Shown here one piece after another: positions 1 through 6,613 of a DNA stretch of 7,011 nucleotides. Numbering within the stretch: the stretch's first letter is position 1; each line of letters begins with the position of its first letter. This DNA is from Mariprofundaceae bacterium (lineage in GTDB: Bacteria; Pseudomonadota; Zetaproteobacteria; Mariprofundales; Mariprofundaceae): the NCBI GenBank assembly GCA_027075825.1, contig JALSZZ010000393.1, positions 1 through 7,011 on the forward strand. Reading direction: 5' to 3'. A program made the position numbers and the translations under genes. The notes under the pieces were generated by a model that ran no database searches, was not told where the DNA came from, and was given only the letters and a program-made list of their open reading frames with translations.

Positions 1-66
1 CAGTGCCGTCACACCTGCCAGGCTGTAACACAGCAACAACAGGCGAGATACAGGGTAATGAGACAT
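1..66 (-). CDS. Partial start of a possible membrane or exported protein
   Basis: An ATG at 64-66 opens a frame that stays open for 22 codons to the left edge. It reads MSHYPVSRLLLLCYSLAGVT and then Ala-Leu: a short polar start with one Arg, followed by a leucine-rich stretch. That is what a signal peptide or first membrane helix looks like. It begins 26 bases after the stop codon of the clamp-like gene, on the same strand, so it could be co-transcribed with it. No clear Shine-Dalgarno site precedes the ATG, which weakens the call. The family cannot be named from 22 residues. A YgfX-type small inner-membrane protein crossed my mind because of the Ser-Arg-Leu-rich beginning, but that is a guess. 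The alternative is that this is non-coding sequence open by chance. Confidence 0.4.
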   Translation of the reverse strand, partial: MSHYPVSRLLLLCYSLAGVTAL

Positions 67-92
67 CAATGCAGGAACAGCATCAACACCGC

Positions 93-1211
93 CTAATCAT
101 CGCGCAGTGGCATCATGATGTAACGGGCACGCTTGTCGTCACGATCAACAATCATCACCAGCGAGTATTTATCGCGGAAATGCAATTGCACATGCGTACC
201 CGGCAATACTTGCAGAATGGAACGTAAAAACATGCCATCGAGACTCATGGAATAGGGCATTTCCAGATCATCAGCCAGTGCCAGTTCGGCCTCCAGCGGC
301 TCACGGGCCGACTCATGATTGCGATTGCAGGCCGACACTTCCACCGCCTGCCCATCGAAGCTCAGGCGCACATCATGAAGCTCATCACTCACCAGCAAAC
401 AACGCCGCAAGGCATGCTCCAGTTGTTCCCTGTCGGTTTCCATCATGGAAGGCAGGGACTCGGAGATCAGCCGTTCATAAGAGGGGAAGTGTTCCTCAAT
501 CGTTTTGGTAAATAACCGCAGGCGACTGAACTCCAGACAAGCCTGATGAGCGCCCAGGCCCAGACGCACCGGCTCATTGATCGCCTCGCACAACCGCCGC
601 ATATCCTGCAACGCACGCAACGGCACCATGCATTCCGTTAACTGACTTTCCACCTCCATGGGCAAAGAGAGCAGCCCCATATGGAAACCATTGCTTGTTC
701 TGACCTGCAGGGCTTTTTTATCGGCATCATACACAAAGGAAGCCCCGGTAAGAAACTTTCGTGTATCATCGCCGGAGATACACAAGGCGCTCATCTGAAT
801 CACCTTTGCCAGTGTTGCTGAAGGGAATTCAAAATATTGCTCAATGCGAACTTCAGGCGGATCGGGAAAACCATCGGGAGCCAGCGTATTCAGACGAAAG
901 CGCGCCTGACCACAACGGATGCGCAGAATATGACCGTCCAGCGTGCAACTGACTTCCTTTCCCGGTGGCAACTCACGCAGAACATCGTGCAAGGTTTTCG
1001 CTGGCACAAGAATGGTGCCGGCTACCGCATCCCGCACATCAATATACGCCTGCATATAAAGTACATTATCGGTCGCCGACAGCCAAAGCCTGCCTGCATC
1101 GACGCGAAGCTCGATATATTCAAGCAGCTCGTTGATTTTTTTCCGGTCAACCGCGCTCTGACAATACTGAACGTGGTTGAGAAAAGGTGCATAATCCACC
1201 GTAAACTGCAT
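93..1211 (-). CDS. DnaN-like sliding clamp (DNA polymerase III beta subunit homologue), divergent paralogue
   Basis: This 372-residue protein matches the bacterial beta clamp in length (E. coli DnaN is 366) and in landmarks along its whole length. It begins MQFTV (compare MKFTV), has SATD at 45-48, VPAKTLHDVLRELP at 69-82 (compare VPARKFFDICRGLP), FPSY at 242-245 (compare FPDY) and ends YIMMPLR at 364-370 (compare YVVMPMR). The beta clamp is a dimeric ring of three similar domains per subunit that encircles DNA and tethers polymerases and repair proteins. Several conserved spots differ. The LPIL-type motif near residue 28 reads NELLEY. The pocket motif ATDGHRL reads TSNGFHM (172-178). Two Asp residues follow MPLR. 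This suggests an accessory paralogue rather than the replicative clamp; dnaA and recF are not visible. The start at 1211 was chosen because it gives the family N-terminus and has GGGGGAG just upstream. The frame stays open to an ATG at 1298, which would add 29 residues unlike any clamp. The protein would act at DNA in the cytoplasm. Confidence 0.88.
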   Translation of the reverse strand: MQFTVDYAPFLNHVQYCQSAVDRKKINELLEYIELRVDAGRLWLSATDNVLYMQAYIDVRDAVAGTILVPAKTLHDVLRELPPGKEVSCTLDGHILRIRCGQARFRLNTLAPDGFPDPPEVRIEQYFEFPSATLAKVIQMSALCISGDDTRKFLTGASFVYDADKKALQVRTSNGFHMGLLSLPMEVESQLTECMVPLRALQDMRRLCEAINEPVRLGLGAHQACLEFSRLRLFTKTIEEHFPSYERLISESLPSMMETDREQLEHALRRCLLVSDELHDVRLSFDGQAVEVSACNRNHESAREPLEAELALADDLEMPYSMSLDGMFLRSILQVLPGTHVQLHFRDKYSLVMIVDRDDKRARYIMMPLRDD

Positions 1212-1213
1212 GA

Positions 1214-1220
1214 CTCCCCC
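1214..1220 (-). promoter_or_regulatory. Ribosome binding site of the clamp-like gene
   Basis: On the minus strand the sequence reads GGGGGAG, then two bases, then ATG. The spacing from GGAG is short, but the G-run gives about five bases. The site supports the start at 1211 over the longer frame beginning at 1298. Confidence 0.6.
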
Positions 1221-1286
1221 AATAATGGATAACACCTGTTTCAGGCTGTTTTTATGCGTTAAGGTATGTGCAACAACCTTGCGGCC

Positions 1287-1300
1287 ACATGCTGACATGT
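1287..1300. repeat. Short dyad ACATG-CTGA-CATGT upstream of the clamp-like gene
   Basis: A perfect 5-base inverted repeat with a 4-base centre lies about 75 bases upstream of the clamp-like start, in the 196-base gap before that gene. It could be an operator half-site pair. It does not match the gammaproteobacterial LexA box (CTGT-N8-ACAG). Dyads this short also occur by chance. A weak promoter-like pair lies nearby on the minus strand: TTGTTG at 1271-1276 and TAAAAA at 1249-1254, 16 bases apart. It is too poor a match to call. Confidence 0.2.
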
Positions 1301-1407
1301 ATCACCCGAATCCTGCAAGACGCGGGGTTGGGTGCAACGGCTATGAAGGCATAAAATCCGTTATTCTCCGCAGGTGGGCAGAAAAACCGAAGAACATAAG
1401 TATCACA

Positions 1408-1617
1408 TCAGTCGTCGCTGTAGTGGTAGTGCCATGGTCTGCAATCCGGTTTGGTACATGACCATTCGATATACAGCAGGAGTTCACGCAGGATGAGAAA
1501 GCAACCAATACCTGCTACAACCCAGGGGACATAGGGAATACCCTTCCAAATGAAGAACAAGGCCAGCACAGCAACTTGCGCAATAGTGCGTAGCGTAAAC
1601 CAGATCAGATAATCCAT
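1408..1617 (-). CDS. Small two-helix membrane protein of unknown function
   Basis: A 69-residue protein that I do not recognise. It starts with a Met and short polar segment, then a hydrophobic helix at about residues 4-23, a short WKGIPYVPW turn, and a second hydrophobic helix at about 31-50. The C-terminal tail is polar and contains Cys54, Cys59 and a WHYHY stretch (62-66), which could bind metal or form a disulfide. I chose the ATG at 1617. A TTG at 1653 would give 81 residues, but the extra 12 residues fit the membrane pattern less well. No strong Shine-Dalgarno site precedes either start. The gene lies 129 bases after the cyclase-family gene on the same strand and 196 bases before the clamp-like gene. 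The hydrophobic layout supports a real inner-membrane protein, but the call rests on that pattern alone. Confidence 0.5.
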   Translation of the reverse strand: MDYLIWFTLRTIAQVAVLALFFIWKGIPYVPWVVAGIGCFLILRELLLYIEWSCTKPDCRPWHYHYSDD

Positions 1618-1713
1618 AGAGCCGGAGCGTAGAACAATGGCGAAACATTGCAAATACCGCGCATATCACCAGCCCCTCCCACTAACAGCGCAACGTTTTG
1701 GAGAGAGGTATTT

Positions 1714-1729
1714 CCTGAAATAAATCAGG
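1714..1729. repeat. Short hairpin CCTGA-AATAAA-TCAGG after the cyclase-family gene
   Basis: A 5-base inverted repeat with a 6-base loop lies about 18 bases past the stop codon of the cyclase-family gene, in the gap before the small membrane protein. In the direction of transcription it is not followed by a T-run, so it is not a convincing intrinsic terminator. It could slightly stabilise the upstream mRNA end, or be chance. Confidence 0.2.
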
Positions 1730-1746
1730 TAGCCCACAGACGCAGC

Positions 1747-4700
1747 TTAATCGTATTGCACAGCCTTTACGCTTTCTGCGATGCGTGCAATATTTTGCCA
1801 TATCGGCAATTTAACGCAGGTCGGATTATAATCGAGAAGATCGGCCAGCAGTTCCTTCACCTCTTCAAAACGCTCTTCTTCATACAGCCATTGCGCAAAG
1901 CGAAAGGCCACATTGACCTGAAACACGGCGTTTTTCTGCTCTTTGGCGTAATTCATGGCATCGCGCCACAACTGGAATGTTTCAGCAAAATTACCATGGA
2001 CAGATGCCCAGCGCGCCTTCATGGCCAGCGTCTGGCTATAGGCAAAATAATCACCGGTTTCCTCTGCCAGCACCTCTGCCTGCGTAATCGTCTCAATGGC
2101 AAAATCATCAGCATTGGCAAAGAGGTAGGCATCAGCCAGCAAATTCAGCAAATAGCCAAGATAAAGTCGCGTACCCGTTGCCTGACAAAAACCAATGCCC
2201 TGCTTGAGCTTGTCAATACCAGCTTTTGCTCCGCGCATTTTGCACTCAAACCAGCCATCAACAGCCATCGCCCACATCGCCCACAGGCGAAGGCCGTTAT
2301 CCTGAGAGCGCTTGAGAACCAGGGCTGAACGCTCGCTGAAACGGTCAAAATCCATGACCAGCTGGCGGAACACAAGGCTGTTAATTTCCACATAGCACTT
2401 GGTCGGCGCATGCTGCATATTATCAGCCCGCTGTTCGGCCATGTGCAAATGCTTCATCGCCAGATCGACTTCACCTGTACCCAGGCAACTCAGCGCCATA
2501 TAGGCATGCGTTGCACATTCCGGATCCTGCCCATAAACAAACTTCAGCCCCTCCGGCTTGTTAACCCGGCCAAGCAGGCTTAATGATTCACCAAGGTATT
2601 TGCTTGCTGCGTTGAAATTGCCGGCATGGTATTCGCCAATCGCCAGACAACGATGGGCAATACTGGCAACATCGGGCATTTTTTCCTTATTCACACGCGC
2701 CACGATGCCTTCGGCAATTTGCCTGGCCCGTTTCAGGTTGCCCCGGGTAAGCTCAAACACCCAAAAGCCGTACAGCACGCGGTGTGCACCCGGCGCATTC
2801 GGACACTCTGCCAGTTTCTTTTGCGCCCTGGCAAACACTTCGATCACTTCGCGGGCAGAAAAGCCTTTGGTCTGCATCAGGGCATTGCCAATCAGGCTAA
2901 GAAAGGTGATTTCAAAGCCATATTTTTTCGGCCCGTCAGGGAATGCCTGCAGGCATTCAATGCCTGTTTGCAACTGATTGATCGCTTCGCCATGGGCAGA
3001 CCGCCCCATGGATTTCATGCCCGCTTCAAAATACAGCGGCACCGCCTTGTCAGGCCGTTCGCCCTTCCAGAAATGCCAGGCCACCTGATCCGGATGCGCC
3101 GCGCGCACCTCCGGAAACTGCCTGACGAGAATGGCCGCCACCAGTTGATGCAGTTCCTTGCGTTTGCTGCGCAGCACTGCATCGTAAGCCACCGTTTGCA
3201 TCAGCGCATGGCGGAATGTGTAACGCGCATCGTGCCCCTTGCCTTTTTGCAACAAAATCCCGCTGCGCCCAAGTTCCAGCAACTGGTTGGAAAGCTCTGC
3301 TTCATCCATATCCTTGAGCAGCACGCGGAGCAGTGGATACCAGAATTCCTTACCGATCACCGCCGCCGTTTGCAAAATCAGTTTGGCTCGGGGATTGCGA
3401 TCCATGCGTGCTGTCAATACACCCCGCAAATGATCAGGAATAGCGAAATCTCCTCCGGCTCGTTGCTGCTCAACAGCAAGACGGGTGATTTCCTCAATAA
3501 ACAGCGGAATACCATCCGATTTCCGGACAATTTCTTTTCTGGTCGCCGCAGGAAGATCGCTTCCCTCGGCCAGCGCATCCACCATTTCCGTGCATTCTTC
3601 CGGTGTTAAGCGGTTGACGGTAATCTTTTGCACCTGTGGCATGCTGTTCCAGGCCAGATCATCGGAAGGCCTGCTCGTTGCCAGAATGAAAATCGGATAG
3701 TTCTCAATATCCTTGATCAACGAAGTAAGAAACTCCGTGCTGGATGAGTCCATCCACTGCATATCTTCGATAATAATGACAAGCTTTTGACCATCCTTGC
3801 AAAACTGCTGGATAAGCTGCGTCATAAAAGACAGGGTCATGCCCTGAAAAGCCGCTGGCGTGATGGACTCCGGTAATTTGACTTCCTTGCCAAGCAAGGC
3901 ATTCAGAATAAGGTTGATGTTCTGCGACAGCGTATCCACGCCGCCGAAAAAGGTTTCAATCTTGCGTAACACGCTGTCGCTGGTATCACTGTCGCGGTAT
4001 TTGAGCCAGCGACGGAACCAGCGTGTGATCGGAAACATCGCTGCATTACTGGCAAATTCTGATGACTGAAGGTAGATGACGTTGACATCCGGGGCTTTCG
4101 CCTTCTGCCAGAACTCCTGCGCCAGACGGGTCTTGCCCATGCCAACATCAGCGGCAATCAGCAGCGCCTGACCAGTACCGCGAGCGGCGCGTTCCCACAG
4201 GTTTTCCATCAGGCTGATTTCAGTTTCACGACCAATAAAACGCCCGCGCATATCAGCCATGGCTTCATCATCCGACCAGTCAAAGGAATCGGATGGTTTG
4301 ACTGCCCGAAACAGGCGAATCGGCTCGGACAAGCCTTTTACCTGTTGCTTGCCCAGATCATCAAAGCTAAAAGCCTGTCTGGCCAGGCTGTGCGTCGCTT
4401 CGGTCAGCACTACGCCATTGGGCGGAGCAACACTGTCCATGCGGGCAGCGATATTGGGGGTTTTGCCAACAATCGCCAGCTCGCCGTTCTCTCCCATCTC
4501 ACCAACGACGACTTCACCTGTATGCATGCAGACATGCACATCAATGCGCTGCTGGTAGCGATCAAGCAAATCCCTGTTCAGGGAGCGCAACTCGTTCTGA
4601 ATGGCCAGCCCTGCGTTGATCGCCCGTTCAGGATCATCTTCATGCGCCACCGGGTAGCCAAAATAGGCCAGCATGCTGTCGCCCATGAATTTGGCCACAT

Positions 4701-5085
4701 GCCCTCCCATGGCATCGACAGCGGTTGAAACAAGCTTGCGAAAACGGGAAAACACATCCTGCATGTCTTCAGGGTCAAGTTGCTCGCCAAGGCTGTCAGC
4801 ATCACTAATAGCGCAATACATCACAGTCATACTGCGACGCTCGGCATACATGCGGTGCGAACGGGTCAGTTCTTTTTCCAGGGCCGCAGCATCAACGGCT
4901 GATTCGGCAACCGCTGACGGCTCAGGCGGCTGGAGAGCATTGCCGCATTTACCGCAAAACCTGAAGCCTTCGGGATTTTCCGTGCCGCATTTGCCACAGG
5001 TAAATTCAGAGGGAAGCACCGCACCGCATTTGCCGCAGAACTTCATGCCATCAGGATTATCAAACTGACACTGCAAACACTTCAA
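1747..5085 (-). CDS. Zinc ribbon / class III adenylate-guanylate cyclase / AAA ATPase / TPR signalling protein, cyclase site incomplete
   Basis: A multidomain cytoplasmic protein of about 1112 residues. Residues 3-47 hold two zinc ribbons, each C-x2-C-x10-C-x2-C (Cys 3, 6, 17, 20 and 30, 33, 44, 47). Residues about 84-262 are a class III nucleotide cyclase domain, the family that makes cAMP or cGMP from ATP or GTP. It keeps the substrate-contacting Lys132 and metal-binding Asp136 (AKFMGDS), HTG at 188-190, and the transition-state pair Asn211 and Arg215 (NIAAR). The first metal ligand is missing: the usual F-x-D reads YCA, with Ala92. Residues about 280-634 are an AAA/STAND ATPase with FIGRE (283-287), Walker A ADVGMGKT (312-319) and Walker B LVIIIED (435-441). 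The first Walker A glycine is Ala. The remainder is helical and TPR-like, typical of protein-protein sensing modules. The start is TTG at 5085, with GGAGGG five bases upstream and an N-terminus beginning MKCLQC. The upstream neighbour encodes a cyclic-nucleotide-binding protein. Domain identity is secure; catalytic activity is doubtful. Confidence 0.94.
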   Translation of the reverse strand: MKCLQCQFDNPDGMKFCGKCGAVLPSEFTCGKCGTENPEGFRFCGKCGNALQPPEPSAVAESAVDAAALEKELTRSHRMYAERRSMTVMYCAISDADSLGEQLDPEDMQDVFSRFRKLVSTAVDAMGGHVAKFMGDSMLAYFGYPVAHEDDPERAINAGLAIQNELRSLNRDLLDRYQQRIDVHVCMHTGEVVVGEMGENGELAIVGKTPNIAARMDSVAPPNGVVLTEATHSLARQAFSFDDLGKQQVKGLSEPIRLFRAVKPSDSFDWSDDEAMADMRGRFIGRETEISLMENLWERAARGTGQALLIAADVGMGKTRLAQEFWQKAKAPDVNVIYLQSSEFASNAAMFPITRWFRRWLKYRDSDTSDSVLRKIETFFGGVDTLSQNINLILNALLGKEVKLPESITPAAFQGMTLSFMTQLIQQFCKDGQKLVIIIEDMQWMDSSSTEFLTSLIKDIENYPIFILATSRPSDDLAWNSMPQVQKITVNRLTPEECTEMVDALAEGSDLPAATRKEIVRKSDGIPLFIEEITRLAVEQQRAGGDFAIPDHLRGVLTARMDRNPRAKLILQTAAVIGKEFWYPLLRVLLKDMDEAELSNQLLELGRSGILLQKGKGHDARYTFRHALMQTVAYDAVLRSKRKELHQLVAAILVRQFPEVRAAHPDQVAWHFWKGERPDKAVPLYFEAGMKSMGRSAHGEAINQLQTGIECLQAFPDGPKKYGFEITFLSLIGNALMQTKGFSAREVIEVFARAQKKLAECPNAPGAHRVLYGFWVFELTRGNLKRARQIAEGIVARVNKEKMPDVASIAHRCLAIGEYHAGNFNAASKYLGESLSLLGRVNKPEGLKFVYGQDPECATHAYMALSCLGTGEVDLAMKHLHMAEQRADNMQHAPTKCYVEINSLVFRQLVMDFDRFSERSALVLKRSQDNGLRLWAMWAMAVDGWFECKMRGAKAGIDKLKQGIGFCQATGTRLYLGYLLNLLADAYLFANADDFAIETITQAEVLAEETGDYFAYSQTLAMKARWASVHGNFAETFQLWRDAMNYAKEQKNAVFQVNVAFRFAQWLYEEERFEEVKELLADLLDYNPTCVKLPIWQNIARIAESVKAVQYD

Positions 5086-5090
5086 TGGAA

Positions 5091-5096
5091 CCCTCC
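5091..5096 (-). promoter_or_regulatory. Ribosome binding site that fixes a TTG start
   Basis: On the minus strand GGAGGG is followed by five bases and then TTG at 5083-5085. This is a near-ideal Shine-Dalgarno site and spacing. The alternative in-frame TTG at 5103 lies upstream of it and would place this motif inside the coding region. Starting at 5085 puts the first zinc-ribbon Cys at residue 3, as is common in proteins that open with a zinc ribbon. Confidence 0.8.
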
Positions 5097-5271
5097 ATGA
5101 CAACCAGACACCGAACGCTGCGTATATCGCGCGGCTATTCAGGCGGCAAAACTAATCCATTCAGCCAGATGAGCGAGCAGTAAAACAGCAATCATCAGCT
5201 AGTAAAAATACCCAGACTTCCGGATGAAGGGGAGAAGACCTCCGACGCTTACACACCGTCATCAATCAGGT

Positions 5272-5312
5272 TGAAGCCTGACACAGCTGGCCGCCATGAG
5301 CAAGAGGCTTCA
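5272..5312. repeat. Inverted repeat TGAAGCCT / AGGCTTCA between the two signalling genes
   Basis: Perfect 8-base arms at 5272-5279 and 5305-5312 flank a 25-base loop, just after the stop codon of the cyclic-nucleotide-binding gene. On the plus strand the right arm is followed by GCTTTTTA, which resembles a terminator facing right, although no plus-strand gene is visible to its left. In the direction of the real genes there is no T-run after the structure. It lies in a 248-base gap (5087-5334) that holds no credible gene. The leader of the cyclase-family gene and its promoter, if it has one, should lie there, but I see no good -35/-10 pair. Confidence 0.3.
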
Positions 5313-5334
5313 GCTTTTTAACGGGAGAAAGCGA

Positions 5335-6579
5335 CTAAAGACCCTCGCCCTGATCATCAAGACCCCTGAGCAGGTGTTGCGGCGACTGTTCGTCCAGCCG
5401 AAGCTCAGGCGTTCTTCCCTGCCGCAAGTCGCTGATCGCCTGCTGGTACATGAGCAGGCGGTCAGCGATGCAATGCCGCAAGGCTCCTGAATGATCATAA
5501 CAGCGCTGATAATCCGCTTCTGACCAGTGAATCAACACGACATCAGATACGGCCCGTGCCGAAAAACGCCGCCGTTTTTCCAGTATTGCTGTTTCACCGA
5601 TCACATTACCAGCTTTCGCTGTGTACAACAACTGATGGCGGCCAGCCAGCTCAATATTCACCGAGAGCCAGCCGGAACGCACAATATACAGGCCAGATTC
5701 TTCCTGACTTCCCTGCTGAAACAGCGTCTTTCCTGCTTCCACATGGATGGTTTTCATTTCTCCACACACACGCTTGCGCTGATCATCGCCCAGTGTTGCA
5801 AACAATCCGTTATGAGCCAGTTGCTGTTCCAGCAGATGTACCTGGTAATATTCGTCGAGCTGCGCCCTGACGCGGGGATAATGCTTCACCAGTTCGTGCA
5901 AGGTGGTGTAAGGAATACACACCAGTGTCGTTTTACCCACCGCCTGCAAATCAGCGGTGCGCACTTCCTGCCCTGTCAAAAACGGCACTTCACCGCAAAC
6001 ACCTGAGTCGCGAATAACCGCCAGCGCCTGCCGCTCGCCATCCATCAACACCCAGGGTCGAACGCCGCCTTCAGCCACCAGATAAAGAAATTCAGCAGGC
6101 TCATCAACACGGGCAATATACTCGCCATCTTCGTAGCTGCGAATGTCAAGCGCAGGCAACAACTCATCGAAGGCCTGATCGCTGATCAGTGTAAACAACT
6201 CGTGCTGGCGAAAGGCCATGCATACCCGATCCTCCGCATGCAGCAAAGGCAGGCATTGCGTTTTTCCATCCATGCTACGGCAGCAGCGAAACAGTTGCCG
6301 ACAAAAGCCGCGCTCTTCCGGACGCAGCTTCTGATACGACTTCATCATGACCACGGCATGCGCAATATCCTGTCTGTCCACATAATAGCGGGCAGCATAG
6401 GCATACCATGTGGCAGCCTGATCATCAAGTCCCGCCCTGGTCGCCATGTCCGCCGTCAGCAGGCACAGATCAATATTGTCCGGTTCCAGCCTGGCCAGCG
6501 CCGAAGAAGCCTCAACGGCAGCGGTGAAATCTCCCTGCCTGACTGCTTCCCTGATTTGCTGCTGATATTGTGTTTTCAT
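5335..6579 (-). CDS. TPR-like protein with two cyclic nucleotide-binding domains
   Basis: A 414-residue soluble protein and likely receptor for cAMP or cGMP. Residues about 4-95 are helical and TPR-like (RQGDFTAAVEASSALARLEP, then a repeat-like stretch rich in Ala and Tyr). CNB domain 1 covers about 127-226 and keeps the phosphate-binding cassette: Gly196-Glu197 with Arg207 ten residues after the Glu, followed by Thr, as in CRP. CNB domain 2 covers about 257-356 with Gly328-Glu329 and Arg338 nine residues after the Glu, the spacing seen in protein kinase A. No DNA-binding helix-turn-helix or enzyme domain follows; the C-terminal 50 or so residues are polar. It is therefore probably an adaptor or sensor rather than a transcription factor. 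I chose the ATG at 6579, with GGCGGAG twelve bases upstream, rather than the TTG at 6636, which overlaps the preceding gene and lacks a binding site. It lies 34 bases after the secreted-protein gene and precedes the cyclase-family gene, suggesting one signalling unit. Confidence 0.92.
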   Translation of the reverse strand: MKTQYQQQIREAVRQGDFTAAVEASSALARLEPDNIDLCLLTADMATRAGLDDQAATWYAYAARYYVDRQDIAHAVVMMKSYQKLRPEERGFCRQLFRCCRSMDGKTQCLPLLHAEDRVCMAFRQHELFTLISDQAFDELLPALDIRSYEDGEYIARVDEPAEFLYLVAEGGVRPWVLMDGERQALAVIRDSGVCGEVPFLTGQEVRTADLQAVGKTTLVCIPYTTLHELVKHYPRVRAQLDEYYQVHLLEQQLAHNGLFATLGDDQRKRVCGEMKTIHVEAGKTLFQQGSQEESGLYIVRSGWLSVNIELAGRHQLLYTAKAGNVIGETAILEKRRRFSARAVSDVVLIHWSEADYQRCYDHSGALRHCIADRLLMYQQAISDLRQGRTPELRLDEQSPQHLLRGLDDQGEGL

Positions 6580-6591
6580 CTGTATTGTGTG

Positions 6592-6598
6592 CTCCGCC
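6592..6598 (-). promoter_or_regulatory. Probable ribosome binding site of the cyclic-nucleotide-binding gene
   Basis: GGCGGAG on the minus strand lies twelve bases before the ATG at 6579. The spacing is longer than ideal. It is still the only purine-rich site near a start, and it supports the shorter protein. Confidence 0.4.
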
Positions 6599-6613
6599 CA
6601 GTCGCTGAGACCA

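Noticed and set aside
837..1232. Plus-strand open frame of 131 codons opposite the clamp-like gene
   Set aside because: The minus strand holds a well-supported clamp homologue here, and the opposite frame shows no family features.
1249..1276. Promoter-like TTGTTG and TAAAAA pair, 16 bases apart, upstream of the clamp-like gene
   Set aside because: The position is reasonable, but only 3 of 6 and 4 of 6 bases match the sigma-70 consensus, which is too weak to call.
1212..1298. N-terminal extension of 29 residues on the clamp-like protein from an ATG at 1298
   Set aside because: The family N-terminus begins at MQFTV, a purine-rich site precedes that ATG, and the extension does not resemble any clamp.
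1648..2328. Plus-strand open frame of 226 codons
   Set aside because: Most of it lies opposite the TPR-like end of the cyclase-family gene and its product has no recognisable features. It is a shadow frame.
2626..3609. Long plus-strand open frame of 327 codons inside the cyclase-family gene
   Set aside because: It lies wholly opposite a gene with clear domains, and its translation is rich in His, Arg and Phe with no recognisable domain. It is an antisense shadow.
4921..5076. Repeated GCCGCATTT-type DNA motif
   Set aside because: It is explained by the repeated Cys-Gly-Lys-Cys-Gly codons of the zinc ribbons, not by a separate DNA repeat.
5139..5195. Minus-strand 18-residue hydrophobic frame (MIAVLLLAHLAEWISFAA) in the gap before the cyclase-family gene
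   Set aside because: It is tempting as a leader peptide, but it has no Shine-Dalgarno site and is short enough to occur by chance.
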